A stretch of 64,000 nt of DNA from CAZBME01 sp964645835 (GTDB lineage Bacteria; Desulfobacterota; Syntrophia; Syntrophales; UBA8958). Each line of letters starts with the position of its first letter. The stretch's first letter is position 1. Shown piece after piece: positions 25,542 to 33,710 of this stretch. Under the pieces are notes generated by a model. It did not search any database. It was not told the origin of the DNA and worked only from the letters and a program-made list of their open reading frames with translations. The stretch is taken from NCBI GenBank assembly GCA_964645835.1, contig CAZYDG010000085.1, positions 1 to 64,000 on the forward strand. The letters run 5' to 3'. A program made the position numbers and the translations under genes.

Positions 25542-28319
25542 ATGAATAATCGCCGTGCTGCTTTTATTATATGCCTGGCCTTGATTTTGCCTCTCACGGC
25601 CCTTTTACAGGGCTGTGTAGTTGCCACGAAAGACACCGTTATCGCTCCGGAGATCCAAAGTCTCTTCAAGGGGACCTATAAAGTTTATCCTTACATGGAA
25701 AAACACATCCCCATTCTCGTTGCGGTATTGCCCTTTGTAAACGTATCCGACAGCCAGCAAGGGTCCCAGGAGGTTCGGAAGGGGTTCTACAACCATTTCA
25801 GTTCCCTGCCGTTCAAGGACATGGAACTTTATCGGGTGGATAACCTGCTGGCCAAAGCAGGATTGACGGATCCCGTTGTGATCAATAAAAAAACGGCACA
25901 GGAACTGGGTAAGATCCTGGGTGTCGATGCCGTTGTGTATGGTGAGATTTCCAACTTCGACAAGCTCTTTGCCGTTCTCTATTCCCAGGTTTCCGTCGGC
26001 GCCAAGGTTCGTATGGTCGATACCAAATCGGGGGAGGTCCTCTGGACAGGGGAGCATGTCGTCAGGATTCATGAAGGCGGCCTTTCGACAAACCCCATCG
26101 GCATAGTGGCCACCATCGTCGCAACCGCCATGAACGTCCGGGATATTCAACTGCTTCGGGCCTGTGACGATCTCTTCCGGGAGATGGTCAAGACCATTCC
26201 CGTTCCGACGCTGGCCGAGGCCCTCCGGCCGCCAGTGATCACTTTGCTTGTTCAGGATATGAAAAACATGCCCAAAAAAGCGGGCGACGAGATCCGTGTC
26301 GTCATTCAGGGTACACCGAAGATGCAGGCCTATTTCGATATCGGGGAATTCAAGAAATACATCGATATGCAGGAGCAGGCCGACACGCCGGGTGTCTACC
26401 TCGGCGTCTATAAGGTCGTGCCGGGCGATAACGTCCGTAAGGCGGTCATTACGGGCTATCTGAAGGATGATAGGGGCAATGTGGGCCAATGGGTAGATGC
26501 CGTGGGGACCGTTACCCTCAAGACGACACCGCCCGACAAACCGGCTTTCCTGAAAGCCGTGGGGCGGAATCAGTTGATCCTTCTGAACTGGGGGAAATCC
26601 TCCGATCCCGATCTGGCTTCCTACAGGCTCTACCGCAGCAAGACGCCACTGTCGGGCTATCAGGAGATCGTCAAAACAGAGGTGACGGAGCATCGCGATC
26701 AGGGCCTCGTCAATGGGGAAAAGTATTATTATCAGGTATCTGCTGTCGATCTGGCGGGAAATGAAAGCGACCGGACACAAACAACCGGTATCCCTGTCGC
26801 TCCCGGTCCGACCTCTGTGTCAGGCGCCATTGAGGCCGACACAGTATGGTATTCCGGCGCCAGCCCTTATGTAATGGAAACTGCCGTTACCGTCCGGGAC
26901 AAGGCGACCCTGACCATTGAGCCGGGCACGGAGATCCGGTCCAAAGGAGGTGCTCTGATCATAGAGGGCAGCCTTCAGGCCCAGGGAGATGGTGAGCATG
27001 TCATTACGTGGGATACGGCCGTTGAAGGAAAACCTTGGGGCGGACTGGTCTTCAACAACGTTAAGGAAAGAAGCAATGTTCTTAAATTTAACAGGATACG
27101 GAATGCCCTCTCCGGTATCACCTGCCAGGCGTCATCGCCCCGTATCGAATCCTGTGAGTTGACGGAGAACACGACAGCCGTCAAAGTGATGGGGGCTTTC
27201 TCGGCTCCCCGGATCGTGAAAAACGTGATTCAAAAGAATACGACGGCCGCTGTTTTGATTATTGACGGCGCAAGACCGGTCATACAGGAAAACACCATTC
27301 AGGATAACACCCGTGAAGGAATCTTGATCCAACGGGCTGCCCCCGTCGTTTCCCGGAACCTGATCACACGAAACCGGGGGATGGGTGTTACCGTCCAGAA
27401 TAGCCAGGCATTGATCAAAGAAAACAATATTGTTGATAACATCCCTCTCAATATGGCAGGGCAGGTTACGGGAGAGGCCGTCAACGCCCTGGACAACTGG
27501 TGGGGAACGGCCAAAGGCTTGGATATCCTATCCACCATCAGGGGAAAAATCAATATCCAGTCAATTCTGAACGGGCCTTATCCGGAAGGCAAGACCCAGA
27601 CCCTGCCCATTCTTGCATCGACATTGAGCGGCTCGCTCAAGACCGACGGCTATCTGATTCTGGCCAACAGCCCTTACCGCGTTTCGCAGGATGTTATCAT
27701 CGATGGCGGCGCCACCTTGTATATCGAGCCGGGAGTTGTCGTTCAGTATGACCAAAAGACAGTTATCGTTGTGGAGGACGGAGGAATTATCGCCAAGGGG
27801 ACAGCAGATGCCCCCATCGTGTTTACCGCTTCGGGTGCGTCGCCCACGCCCGGATTTTATGCCGGTGTGGCGCGATTTATGAAAAATACGAAGGTGAACA
27901 GCAACTTTGTCTATTGTATCCTGAAATTTGCCGATATCGCCCTTGATCTCCACCATGGCTCGCCGGAGATCTCCTATTGCCATATTACCCGGAACGCGCA
28001 GTCCGGTATCTTCTGCCGTAATGATGCGGCGCCGACCATATCCTACAACACCCTCTCGGGCAACAAGGGAGATGGAGCCATTACGTGCGTGGGAAATGCC
28101 CGTCCAAAGATCAATTTCAACAATATACAGGACAATGATATCGCCATCCGGGCCATGTCTTCCATCTATATCGACGCCAGCCAGAACTGGTGGGGAAAGA
28201 CGCCACCCGACATGGGCATGATCTGGGGGGACACGGAACGTAATATAAATATCAAGCCGCCTCTGACGGCGCCGGAGCCCAAGGCCTATCGGGAGGCTCC
28301 TGAGAAAGCCCGTTTTTAG
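25542..28319 (+). CDS. Lipoprotein with GNA1162-like head, FnIII and beta-helix repeats
   Basis: The 925-residue lipoprotein has lipobox LLQGC (Cys25). Residues about 55-225 resemble the GNA1162/DUF799 lipoprotein fold, related to CsgG and TolB-like nucleotide-fold heads ('ILVAVLPFVNVSDSQQGSQEVRKGFYNHFSSLPF'). One FnIII repeat follows at about 325-425. Two blocks of right-handed beta-helix repeats, about 430-690 and 700-910, carry the 'I..N.I..N...GI' pattern of NosD/PbH1 proteins and two NWWG motifs. Such helices usually bind or cut polysaccharide; no obvious catalytic triad is visible. An AGGAGGA site lies before the ATG. It is the largest member of the five-gene block. Confidence 0.8.
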   Translation: MNNRRAAFIICLALILPLTALLQGCVVATKDTVIAPEIQSLFKGTYKVYPYMEKHIPILVAVLPFVNVSDSQQGSQEVRKGFYNHFSSLPFKDMELYRVDNLLAKAGLTDPVVINKKTAQELGKILGVDAVVYGEISNFDKLFAVLYSQVSVGAKVRMVDTKSGEVLWTGEHVVRIHEGGLSTNPIGIVATIVATAMNVRDIQLLRACDDLFREMVKTIPVPTLAEALRPPVITLLVQDMKNMPKKAGDEIRVVIQGTPKMQAYFDIGEFKKYIDMQEQADTPGVYLGVYKVVPGDNVRKAVITGYLKDDRGNVGQWVDAVGTVTLKTTPPDKPAFLKAVGRNQLILLNWGKSSDPDLASYRLYRSKTPLSGYQEIVKTEVTEHRDQGLVNGEKYYYQVSAVDLAGNESDRTQTTGIPVAPGPTSVSGAIEADTVWYSGASPYVMETAVTVRDKATLTIEPGTEIRSKGGALIIEGSLQAQGDGEHVITWDTAVEGKPWGGLVFNNVKERSNVLKFNRIRNALSGITCQASSPRIESCELTENTTAVKVMGAFSAPRIVKNVIQKNTTAAVLIIDGARPVIQENTIQDNTREGILIQRAAPVVSRNLITRNRGMGVTVQNSQALIKENNIVDNIPLNMAGQVTGEAVNALDNWWGTAKGLDILSTIRGKINIQSILNGPYPEGKTQTLPILASTLSGSLKTDGYLILANSPYRVSQDVIIDGGATLYIEPGVVVQYDQKTVIVVEDGGIIAKGTADAPIVFTASGASPTPGFYAGVARFMKNTKVNSNFVYCILKFADIALDLHHGSPEISYCHITRNAQSGIFCRNDAAPTISYNTLSGNKGDGAITCVGNARPKINFNNIQDNDIAIRAMSSIYIDASQNWWGKTPPDMGMIWGDTERNINIKPPLTAPEPKAYREAPEKARF

Positions 28320-28460
28320 GCAGGGGTTCAAAACAGTTGCGCGCCTCTTAGCCTTTTGTTATGATCGGCGGCGATGTCGAAGGACGCATGCAACGATATA
28401 TCAATGCATAAAAATTAAAGTATTGCCGATAAAATCCAACATTTTTTTAAGGAGGAACGT

Positions 28461-29366
28461 ATGAAGTCGAAATTGCTAGTTATCATCGGGGCCGTCGTAT
28501 GTATGACATTCCTCATGGGAGGCTTGGGTTATTGCCAGGATGACTCCAGGGTCAGCATGAAGGATTGGACGAAGATTCTGGAATCCAAGGTGGCCGAACA
28601 GGTCGGAGACAAGGGCATTGTCAACTATGAGGATCAGTACCTCGAAGTGGTTTCCATCGGCGCTCCTCCTGAAAAATACTATGGCAAACCCCAGGCGCGC
28701 CCCATGTGCCTACGGGCCTCCAAGGTGTTGGCCATGCGGGATATTCTTGAAATTGTAAACGGCGTCCGGATCGATTCGGAGACAATGGTCAAGGATTACG
28801 TGGTCGAGTCCGATTCGATCAGGGCCGCGGTGAGCGGTATCGTGAAAAACGTCACCCAGGTGGGAGAGCCGAACTACATGTCCGACGGCACCTGCGAGGT
28901 GAAATACCGCATGTCTATGAAGGGTCCCTTCATGAGCACCATTATCCCCAAGGCCATGGCCGACGACAAGAAGACCGATATAGCGCCTCCGCCCGTGAAG
29001 GTCAGGGCAACCCCCGCCGGTGGTGAAATATTTACTGGCCTCGTTGTGGATGCCCGTGGCTTAGGTGCCCGGCCGGCCATGTCGCCCAAAGTGTTCGATG
29101 AAAACGGCAAGGAAGTATACGGATCTCTCGTGGTCAGCAAGGAGTACGCCGTACAGCAGGGCATCAGCGGGTACGCCCGCGATCTGACGGCCGCCCAGGG
29201 TAATCCCCGTGTAACGGCCAATCCCGTTACGGTGAAGGGGCTTTCCGCCGAGGGTCCCGGCAAATCGGACATCAAGATCAGCAACGACGATGCCATGAAA
29301 CTCCGCATGGTCAAAGAAAATCTGACATTCATGCAAAAGTGCCGGGTTATGATTGTCTTGGATTGA
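28461..29366 (+). CDS. Exported LPP20/FlgT-N-like protein
   Basis: The 301-residue protein has a signal peptide (cut near GYC-QD, residue 25). The body holds an LPP20/FlgT-N-like region at about 70-165 ('YYGKPQARPMCLRASKVLAMRDILEIVNGVRID') and a second domain at about 190-300 with 'TGLVVDARGLGARPAMSPKVFDENGKEVYG', ending in 'QKCRVMIVLD'. It is a full-length paralogue of residues 1-299 of the tandem-Hint protein at 59397. AAGGAGG precedes the ATG, and a terminator follows. It is probably the last gene of the envelope block, although 141 bases separate it from the beta-helix gene. Function unknown. Confidence 0.75.
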   Translation: MKSKLLVIIGAVVCMTFLMGGLGYCQDDSRVSMKDWTKILESKVAEQVGDKGIVNYEDQYLEVVSIGAPPEKYYGKPQARPMCLRASKVLAMRDILEIVNGVRIDSETMVKDYVVESDSIRAAVSGIVKNVTQVGEPNYMSDGTCEVKYRMSMKGPFMSTIIPKAMADDKKTDIAPPPVKVRATPAGGEIFTGLVVDARGLGARPAMSPKVFDENGKEVYGSLVVSKEYAVQQGISGYARDLTAAQGNPRVTANPVTVKGLSAEGPGKSDIKISNDDAMKLRMVKENLTFMQKCRVMIVLD

Positions 29367-29398
29367 TCTCTTCGGAGGATGAATTCTTCAATACCTGT

Positions 29399-29440
29399 AA
29401 AGGCCGTAGCCGTTATAACGGGGCTGCGGCCTTTGTTTTG
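29399..29440 (+). terminator. Rho-independent terminator
   Basis: AAAGGCCGTAGCC pairs with GGCTGCGGCCTTT, with one G-T pair, around a nine-base loop; TGTTTTG follows. It closes the block of exported-protein genes before mutL. Confidence 0.85.
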
Positions 29441-29464
29441 CTGTAAGAGGGGATGTCAAGCGCC

Positions 29465-31291
29465 ATGGAACGAAAGATACGCATTCTGCCTGTCGAACTG
29501 ACCTTGAAGATTGCTGCGGGGGAGGTCATCGAAAGACCTGCCTCGATCCTCAAGGAACTCCTGGAAAATGCCCTGGATGCCGGAGCGACGTCCGTCAGGG
29601 TAGAGCTGCAAAAAGGCGGATGCGCCGGGATCCGCATCGAGGATAACGGGCGCGGTATGAGCCGGGACGAGGCTCCATTGGCATTTGAACGGTTTGCGAC
29701 CAGCAAGATTGACGCTTTTGACGATCTCTACCATGTGGCGTCCTATGGGTTCCGAGGCGAGGCCCTGCCCAGTATCGCGGCCATCGCTCATATAGAGATG
29801 ACGACAAGAACGAGGGATGCCATGTCCGGGACGCGGATCATCGCCGAGGCGGGACGGATACAGGAAATCACCGAGGCAGGCTGCCCTGTCGGGACCACCA
29901 TATCTGTCACCCGCATCTTCGATAATGTGCCGGTCCGAAAAAAGTTTCTCAAGTCGGAGGCCACGGAACAGGGGTATTGTCTGGATGTCATGCAGTGTGC
30001 CGCCCTGGCCGATGAAAAAGTGAAGATCGATGTCGTTGCCGGCGGGCGTAGCCTTTTGGCCATTCCTGCCACGTCGCGACCGGAAGAACGGGTGGCCCTG
30101 ATCCTGGGCAAGGAGGCCATGGAGCAACTTCTCCCCGTTAAAGGAGAAACGGACAGCGGCCTTTGTCTCCGGGGATTTGTCTCCAAACCGTCGTTGAGCC
30201 GCTCCAGTGCAAAGCATATCTATTGTTTTGTCAATCGGCGTTTTGTGAAGGACCATCTGGTCAACCATGCCGTCATGACAGCTTATCGCAACGTCCTGGA
30301 GGCCAAGCGCTATCCCGTGGCCGTTTTGCATCTGCAAATCCCTGCAGGGGCCGTAGACGTCAACGTTCATCCGGCCAAAATGGAAGTCCGTTTCCAAAGC
30401 CCCCGTGAAATCTATGGGTTGATTGTCGAGGCGGCGCTTCACGGCCTGGCCGGTTCTTCCGCCATACCGGCCTTGACGGAAGTGCCGGGCCAGGCGATGA
30501 AATCCCCCAGATATCAGGTCCGTGTGGAAGAGGCCCTGAAACGATACCATCTTCACACGGGCGGGGCGAAACTTACCTTTAAAACGCCGCCACAAACGCC
30601 TGCCAGGCCTTTTGTTCCCGTTACGCCTTTCCCTCCGCAGCAAACCGTTTTGCCGGAAATGGGGGCATCCGGCGTGGATAATACTTCTTACGAGACGCCG
30701 GAAAAAATCGTGTTTGCCGATCTTGCTTATCTCGGCCAGGCGTCGGGGACTTATCTCGCCTTTGCTGGTCCCGATGGCCTGATTCTCATCGACCAGCATG
30801 CCGCACATGAGCGGATCCTTTTTGAAAAACTGAAAGAAAGCGGCAAGGGCAAAGGCATTATCAGCCAACAGCTTCTCATGCCGGAAGTAATGACCCTCGG
30901 CGCCCGGGAATGCGATCTCATTACAGAGTTCCTCCCTGTCTTTCGGGAAGTGGGCCTTGACGTTGAGTCATTCGGCGATCATTCATTCATTATCAAAGCC
31001 GTCCCCGCCATGATTCCCGACCTGGATCCCGTAGCCATGATCCGGGACATTATCGATGATAGCATGGGGATGGATCGTTCACCCCACCTTAATGAGAAGA
31101 AGGACCGGCTTCTTGCCATTCTGTCCTGCCGTGGGGCGGTAAAGGCAAATCACAGCCTGTCGCCCAAGGAAGCCTCCGCCCTGTGCCGCGATATGGACGA
31201 GACGCCCTTTTCGGCCACCTGTCCCCATGGAAGGCCGACGTATGTCGCTATTTCCAGGAAGGAACTGGAGAAGATGTTCAAAAGGCGGTGA
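29465..31291 (+). CDS. mutL: DNA mismatch repair protein MutL
   Basis: The protein of about 608 residues couples mismatch recognition to strand removal. The N-terminal GHKL ATPase shows 'IAAGEVIERPASILKELLENALDAGA', 'IEDNGRGM', 'FATSKI' and 'GFRGEALPSIAAIA'. The C-terminal part carries 'DQHAAHERILFE', which matches the DQHA(X2)E(X4)E metal-binding motif of MutL proteins that nick DNA themselves. This implies repair without MutH and Dam, as is usual outside gammaproteobacteria. A linker rich in Pro and Thr lies at about 360-400. The ATG at 29465 is preferred to that at 29453, which touches the ribosome site. miaA follows after 13 bases. Confidence 0.95.
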   Translation: MERKIRILPVELTLKIAAGEVIERPASILKELLENALDAGATSVRVELQKGGCAGIRIEDNGRGMSRDEAPLAFERFATSKIDAFDDLYHVASYGFRGEALPSIAAIAHIEMTTRTRDAMSGTRIIAEAGRIQEITEAGCPVGTTISVTRIFDNVPVRKKFLKSEATEQGYCLDVMQCAALADEKVKIDVVAGGRSLLAIPATSRPEERVALILGKEAMEQLLPVKGETDSGLCLRGFVSKPSLSRSSAKHIYCFVNRRFVKDHLVNHAVMTAYRNVLEAKRYPVAVLHLQIPAGAVDVNVHPAKMEVRFQSPREIYGLIVEAALHGLAGSSAIPALTEVPGQAMKSPRYQVRVEEALKRYHLHTGGAKLTFKTPPQTPARPFVPVTPFPPQQTVLPEMGASGVDNTSYETPEKIVFADLAYLGQASGTYLAFAGPDGLILIDQHAAHERILFEKLKESGKGKGIISQQLLMPEVMTLGARECDLITEFLPVFREVGLDVESFGDHSFIIKAVPAMIPDLDPVAMIRDIIDDSMGMDRSPHLNEKKDRLLAILSCRGAVKANHSLSPKEASALCRDMDETPFSATCPHGRPTYVAISRKELEKMFKRR

Positions 31292-31304
31292 AATAGGATA
31301 CGTA

Positions 31305-32297
31305 ATGAATTTATACTGTAGGGTGGATGAAGCGAAGCGCATCCACCGAAAAGTTGAACAGCCAAAACCCCGTCTGATCGTCATCGCCGGCCCGACGGCC
31401 GTCGGGAAGACTGCCCTGGCTCTGGAGATGGCCGAATCGTTTGGCGGGGAAATCGTCAATGCCGATTCCATGCAGGTCTATCGCCATATGGATATCGGAA
31501 CGGCAAAACCATCGGCGGATGAGCGACGCCGCATCACCCATCACCTCCTGGACTTGGTCGATCCCGACGAGTCTTTTAACGCTTCTCTTTTTACCGAGTC
31601 GGCTGAACCTGTTATCCGTTCACTTCACCAAAAAGGGATACCCATTTTTGTTGTCGGAGGAACTGGACTCTATATTCGAGCCCTATTGGGAGGGCTTTTC
31701 TCAGGACCTGCCGCCGATGAAGAGTTGCGGAAGACCTATCGGGCGCAGTTGGCCATCCACGGCGGAGATTATTTGTACAATCATCTGAAGCTGGTTGACC
31801 CCCTGGCTGCCCGGCGGATCGATTTGCATGATACGGCAAGGATAATCAGGGCACTAGAGGTCATAACCCTTACGGGACACTCTATTGTTGAAAAGCAGGC
31901 GGAACATGCCTTTTCCGACCGGCATTACGATTATCTCAAGATAGGCCTCACTATGGACAGGAACAACCTCTTTGGCAGGATAGACCGGCGGACCCGCGCT
32001 ATGGTGGAAGCGGGTCTTGTTGATGAAGTTCGACGATTGCTGCAAATGGGGTATGGGAAGGATATCAAACCCATTCAGTCCATGGGGTACAAACATATTG
32101 TTTCCCATCTCAAGGGAGACCTGTCGATTGACGAAGCCATCACCCTGACGGCTCGGGACACGAGACGTTATGCCAAAAGGCAGGAAACATGGTTCCGGTC
32201 GGAGCCGGACACAGTATGGTTTTTACCTGGTGATCTCAAGATGATAAAGGAAAACGTCAAGCGGTTCATTCGGGGCGATGATCCGGAAATTGCTTGA
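31305..32297 (+). CDS. miaA: tRNA dimethylallyltransferase
   Basis: The 330-residue enzyme adds a dimethylallyl group to A37 of tRNAs that read codons starting with U. The ATP-binding P-loop reads 'IVIAGPTAVGKTALALEMAE', with 'NADSMQVYRHMDIGTAKP' and 'IFVVGGTGLYIRALLGG' following, and 'IQSMGYKHIVSHL' near the C-terminus. The first 24 or so residues are an unusual extension encoded by a copy of the dispersed repeat core GTAGGGTGGATGAAGCG at 31319-31347. AGGATA lies six bases before the ATG; a GTG inside the repeat is an alternative start. It is co-transcribed with mutL, as in many bacteria. Confidence 0.94.
   Translation: MNLYCRVDEAKRIHRKVEQPKPRLIVIAGPTAVGKTALALEMAESFGGEIVNADSMQVYRHMDIGTAKPSADERRRITHHLLDLVDPDESFNASLFTESAEPVIRSLHQKGIPIFVVGGTGLYIRALLGGLFSGPAADEELRKTYRAQLAIHGGDYLYNHLKLVDPLAARRIDLHDTARIIRALEVITLTGHSIVEKQAEHAFSDRHYDYLKIGLTMDRNNLFGRIDRRTRAMVEAGLVDEVRRLLQMGYGKDIKPIQSMGYKHIVSHLKGDLSIDEAITLTARDTRRYAKRQETWFRSEPDTVWFLPGDLKMIKENVKRFIRGDDPEIA
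31317..31348 (+). repeat. Repeat core inside the miaA start
   Basis: The palindromic sequence TGTAGGGTGGATGAAGCGAAG continuing to CGCATCCACCG matches the element at 57637-57670 almost base for base. It encodes the residues CRVDEAKRIHRK of the miaA N-terminal extension. The same type of sequence is known as a dispersed intergenic repeat in several proteobacteria. Confidence 0.65.
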
Positions 32298-32437
32298 CTT
32301 CATTGATATACAAAGATAATAATGCCTCCCGTAGTGAGGCGATCCGGAGTTAACCGGAATGCGCCCCAGCAGGTTGTTGAAAAGCACGATTTTGTAATAC
32401 AGGCTGCATCAAAGCTTTTTTCTGAAAGGAGAACGTC
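32298..32437. other. Spacer with a partial dispersed-repeat end
   Basis: Around 32373-32405 the sequence TTGTTGAAAAGCACGATTTTG resembles the left end of the repeat at 59187-59374 (CTGTTGAAAAACTCGATTTTG). The rest of the element is absent, so this is a remnant. A GAAAGGAG ribosome site for the next gene follows. Confidence 0.45.
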
Positions 32438-33637
32438 ATGACTCGTTTTTCAAGGTACCGGCGATATTTTGTCTTCATGGCCCTCATAGCCTCAATGCTG
32501 CTGGTTGTCTCCTGCGGCCCGAAGGCGGTTAAACCCGTGTCGGAGATGGATACGCCAGAGCATCATTTTTTCACGGGCATGAAGTTCCTGGATCAGGCTC
32601 ATTATCCTACAGCGCAGGTGGAATTGAACCGGGCAATCGAACTCGCGCCGAAATTCTCACGGGCCTATACAGGACTTGCCTTGATCAAGGCATACCAGAA
32701 CGATTTCAAAGAAGCCTTCAAACTCTTGGCGAAGTCTTGGGATTATGCCGAATCCAATGAGGAAAAAGTCTTCGTTCATATCGGAACTATCCGGATCAAT
32801 ACGCTGAGCCAGGCAACCTGTATGAAAATCGGCGTCGAATGCATGGCGGAAAGGGGATGGATGGACGAGGCCAAGGGCGCCTTTGACAAGGCTATCGAAA
32901 TTGATCCAAAATCTTCTGCCGCCTATTACTATATGGGGCTCGCTTATAAGATGAACCTGGATTTTGTCAAGGCCGGCCGGATGTTCGCCAAGGTCATGGA
33001 TCTCAAAGGGGACCTCACGAACGAAGCGGATGTGCAGTGGAAAATCGTCCAGGATATTCAACGAGCCATGCCAGGGACCATTACGGGCAAGAAGATTGCT
33101 CTCGTTGAAAAGATCACCCGGGCGGACGCGGCAGCCCTGTTTATGGAAGAGCTGAAGATCGATGTCCTTTATAAAAAGCGGACGATCAAGACGTTCGATA
33201 CATCCTTCAAAGACCCTGACAAAGCGAAGGCTGACGTCAAGACGGCGTCAACAGCCGCCGATATTGCCACTCACCCCCTTAAAGCCGATGTGGAAGGCGT
33301 TCTGCAATTGGGGGTCCGGGGGCTTGAGAATCAATCGGACGGAAACTTTCTGCCCAACGACGTTGTCGTTCGCGCCGCGTATGCCATGATGATCGAGGAT
33401 ATTCTGATCAAGGTGACGGGGGACAACAGCCTGGCAACGAAATTCATCGGCAGCACGTCCACATTCCCCGATCTGAGGTCTGACCTGCCTTATTTCAATG
33501 CCGCCATGGTTGTCACGTCGCGGGGCATTATGCAGGCCAAGAGCCTGTCGACCGGAGAATTCGCACCTATGGACACAGTTTCCGGCGTCGAGGCCCTCTT
33601 GATTATCAAAAAATTCAAGGAAGAACTGAAATTCTAA
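32438..33637 (+). CDS. TPR lipoprotein with SLH-like C-terminal part
   Basis: The 399-residue lipoprotein has lipobox VVSC with Cys26. Residues about 40-200 contain tetratricopeptide-like repeats ('AYTGLALIKAYQNDFKEAFKLL', 'AYYYMGLAYKMNLDFVKAGRMF'). The C-terminal half, about 220-395, contains segments reminiscent of S-layer-homology repeats ('ITRADAAALFMEEL', 'FPDLRSDLPYFNAAMVVTSRGIM.....TGEFAPMDTVSGVEALLII'). SLH modules bind secondary cell-wall polymers, but in a Gram-negative lipoprotein they would face the periplasm or outer membrane. A GAAAGGAG site precedes the ATG. It stands alone between miaA and valS and is followed by a hairpin. Confidence 0.75.
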   Translation: MTRFSRYRRYFVFMALIASMLLVVSCGPKAVKPVSEMDTPEHHFFTGMKFLDQAHYPTAQVELNRAIELAPKFSRAYTGLALIKAYQNDFKEAFKLLAKSWDYAESNEEKVFVHIGTIRINTLSQATCMKIGVECMAERGWMDEAKGAFDKAIEIDPKSSAAYYYMGLAYKMNLDFVKAGRMFAKVMDLKGDLTNEADVQWKIVQDIQRAMPGTITGKKIALVEKITRADAAALFMEELKIDVLYKKRTIKTFDTSFKDPDKAKADVKTASTAADIATHPLKADVEGVLQLGVRGLENQSDGNFLPNDVVVRAAYAMMIEDILIKVTGDNSLATKFIGSTSTFPDLRSDLPYFNAAMVVTSRGIMQAKSLSTGEFAPMDTVSGVEALLIIKKFKEELKF

Positions 33638-33664
33638 GTCTTATCTTCCAGAGCCAAATATCTT

Positions 33665-33688
33665 GCCCCTCCTTAATAAGGGAGGGGC
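33665..33688 (+). terminator. GC-rich hairpin before valS
   Basis: GCCCCTCC pairs with GGAGGGGC across an eight-base loop. The downstream sequence CTTAAGTTATG has only a weak T-content, so termination may be partial. Confidence 0.5.
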
Positions 33689-33710
33689 TTAAGTTATGTG
33701 AGGAGAGTTA

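Noticed and set aside
25605..26780. A 391-residue open frame on the minus strand
   Set aside because: It is antisense to the beta-helix lipoprotein gene and has no recognisable domain.
29456..30868. A 470-residue open frame on the minus strand
   Set aside because: It is the antisense shadow of mutL, caused by high GC at third positions.
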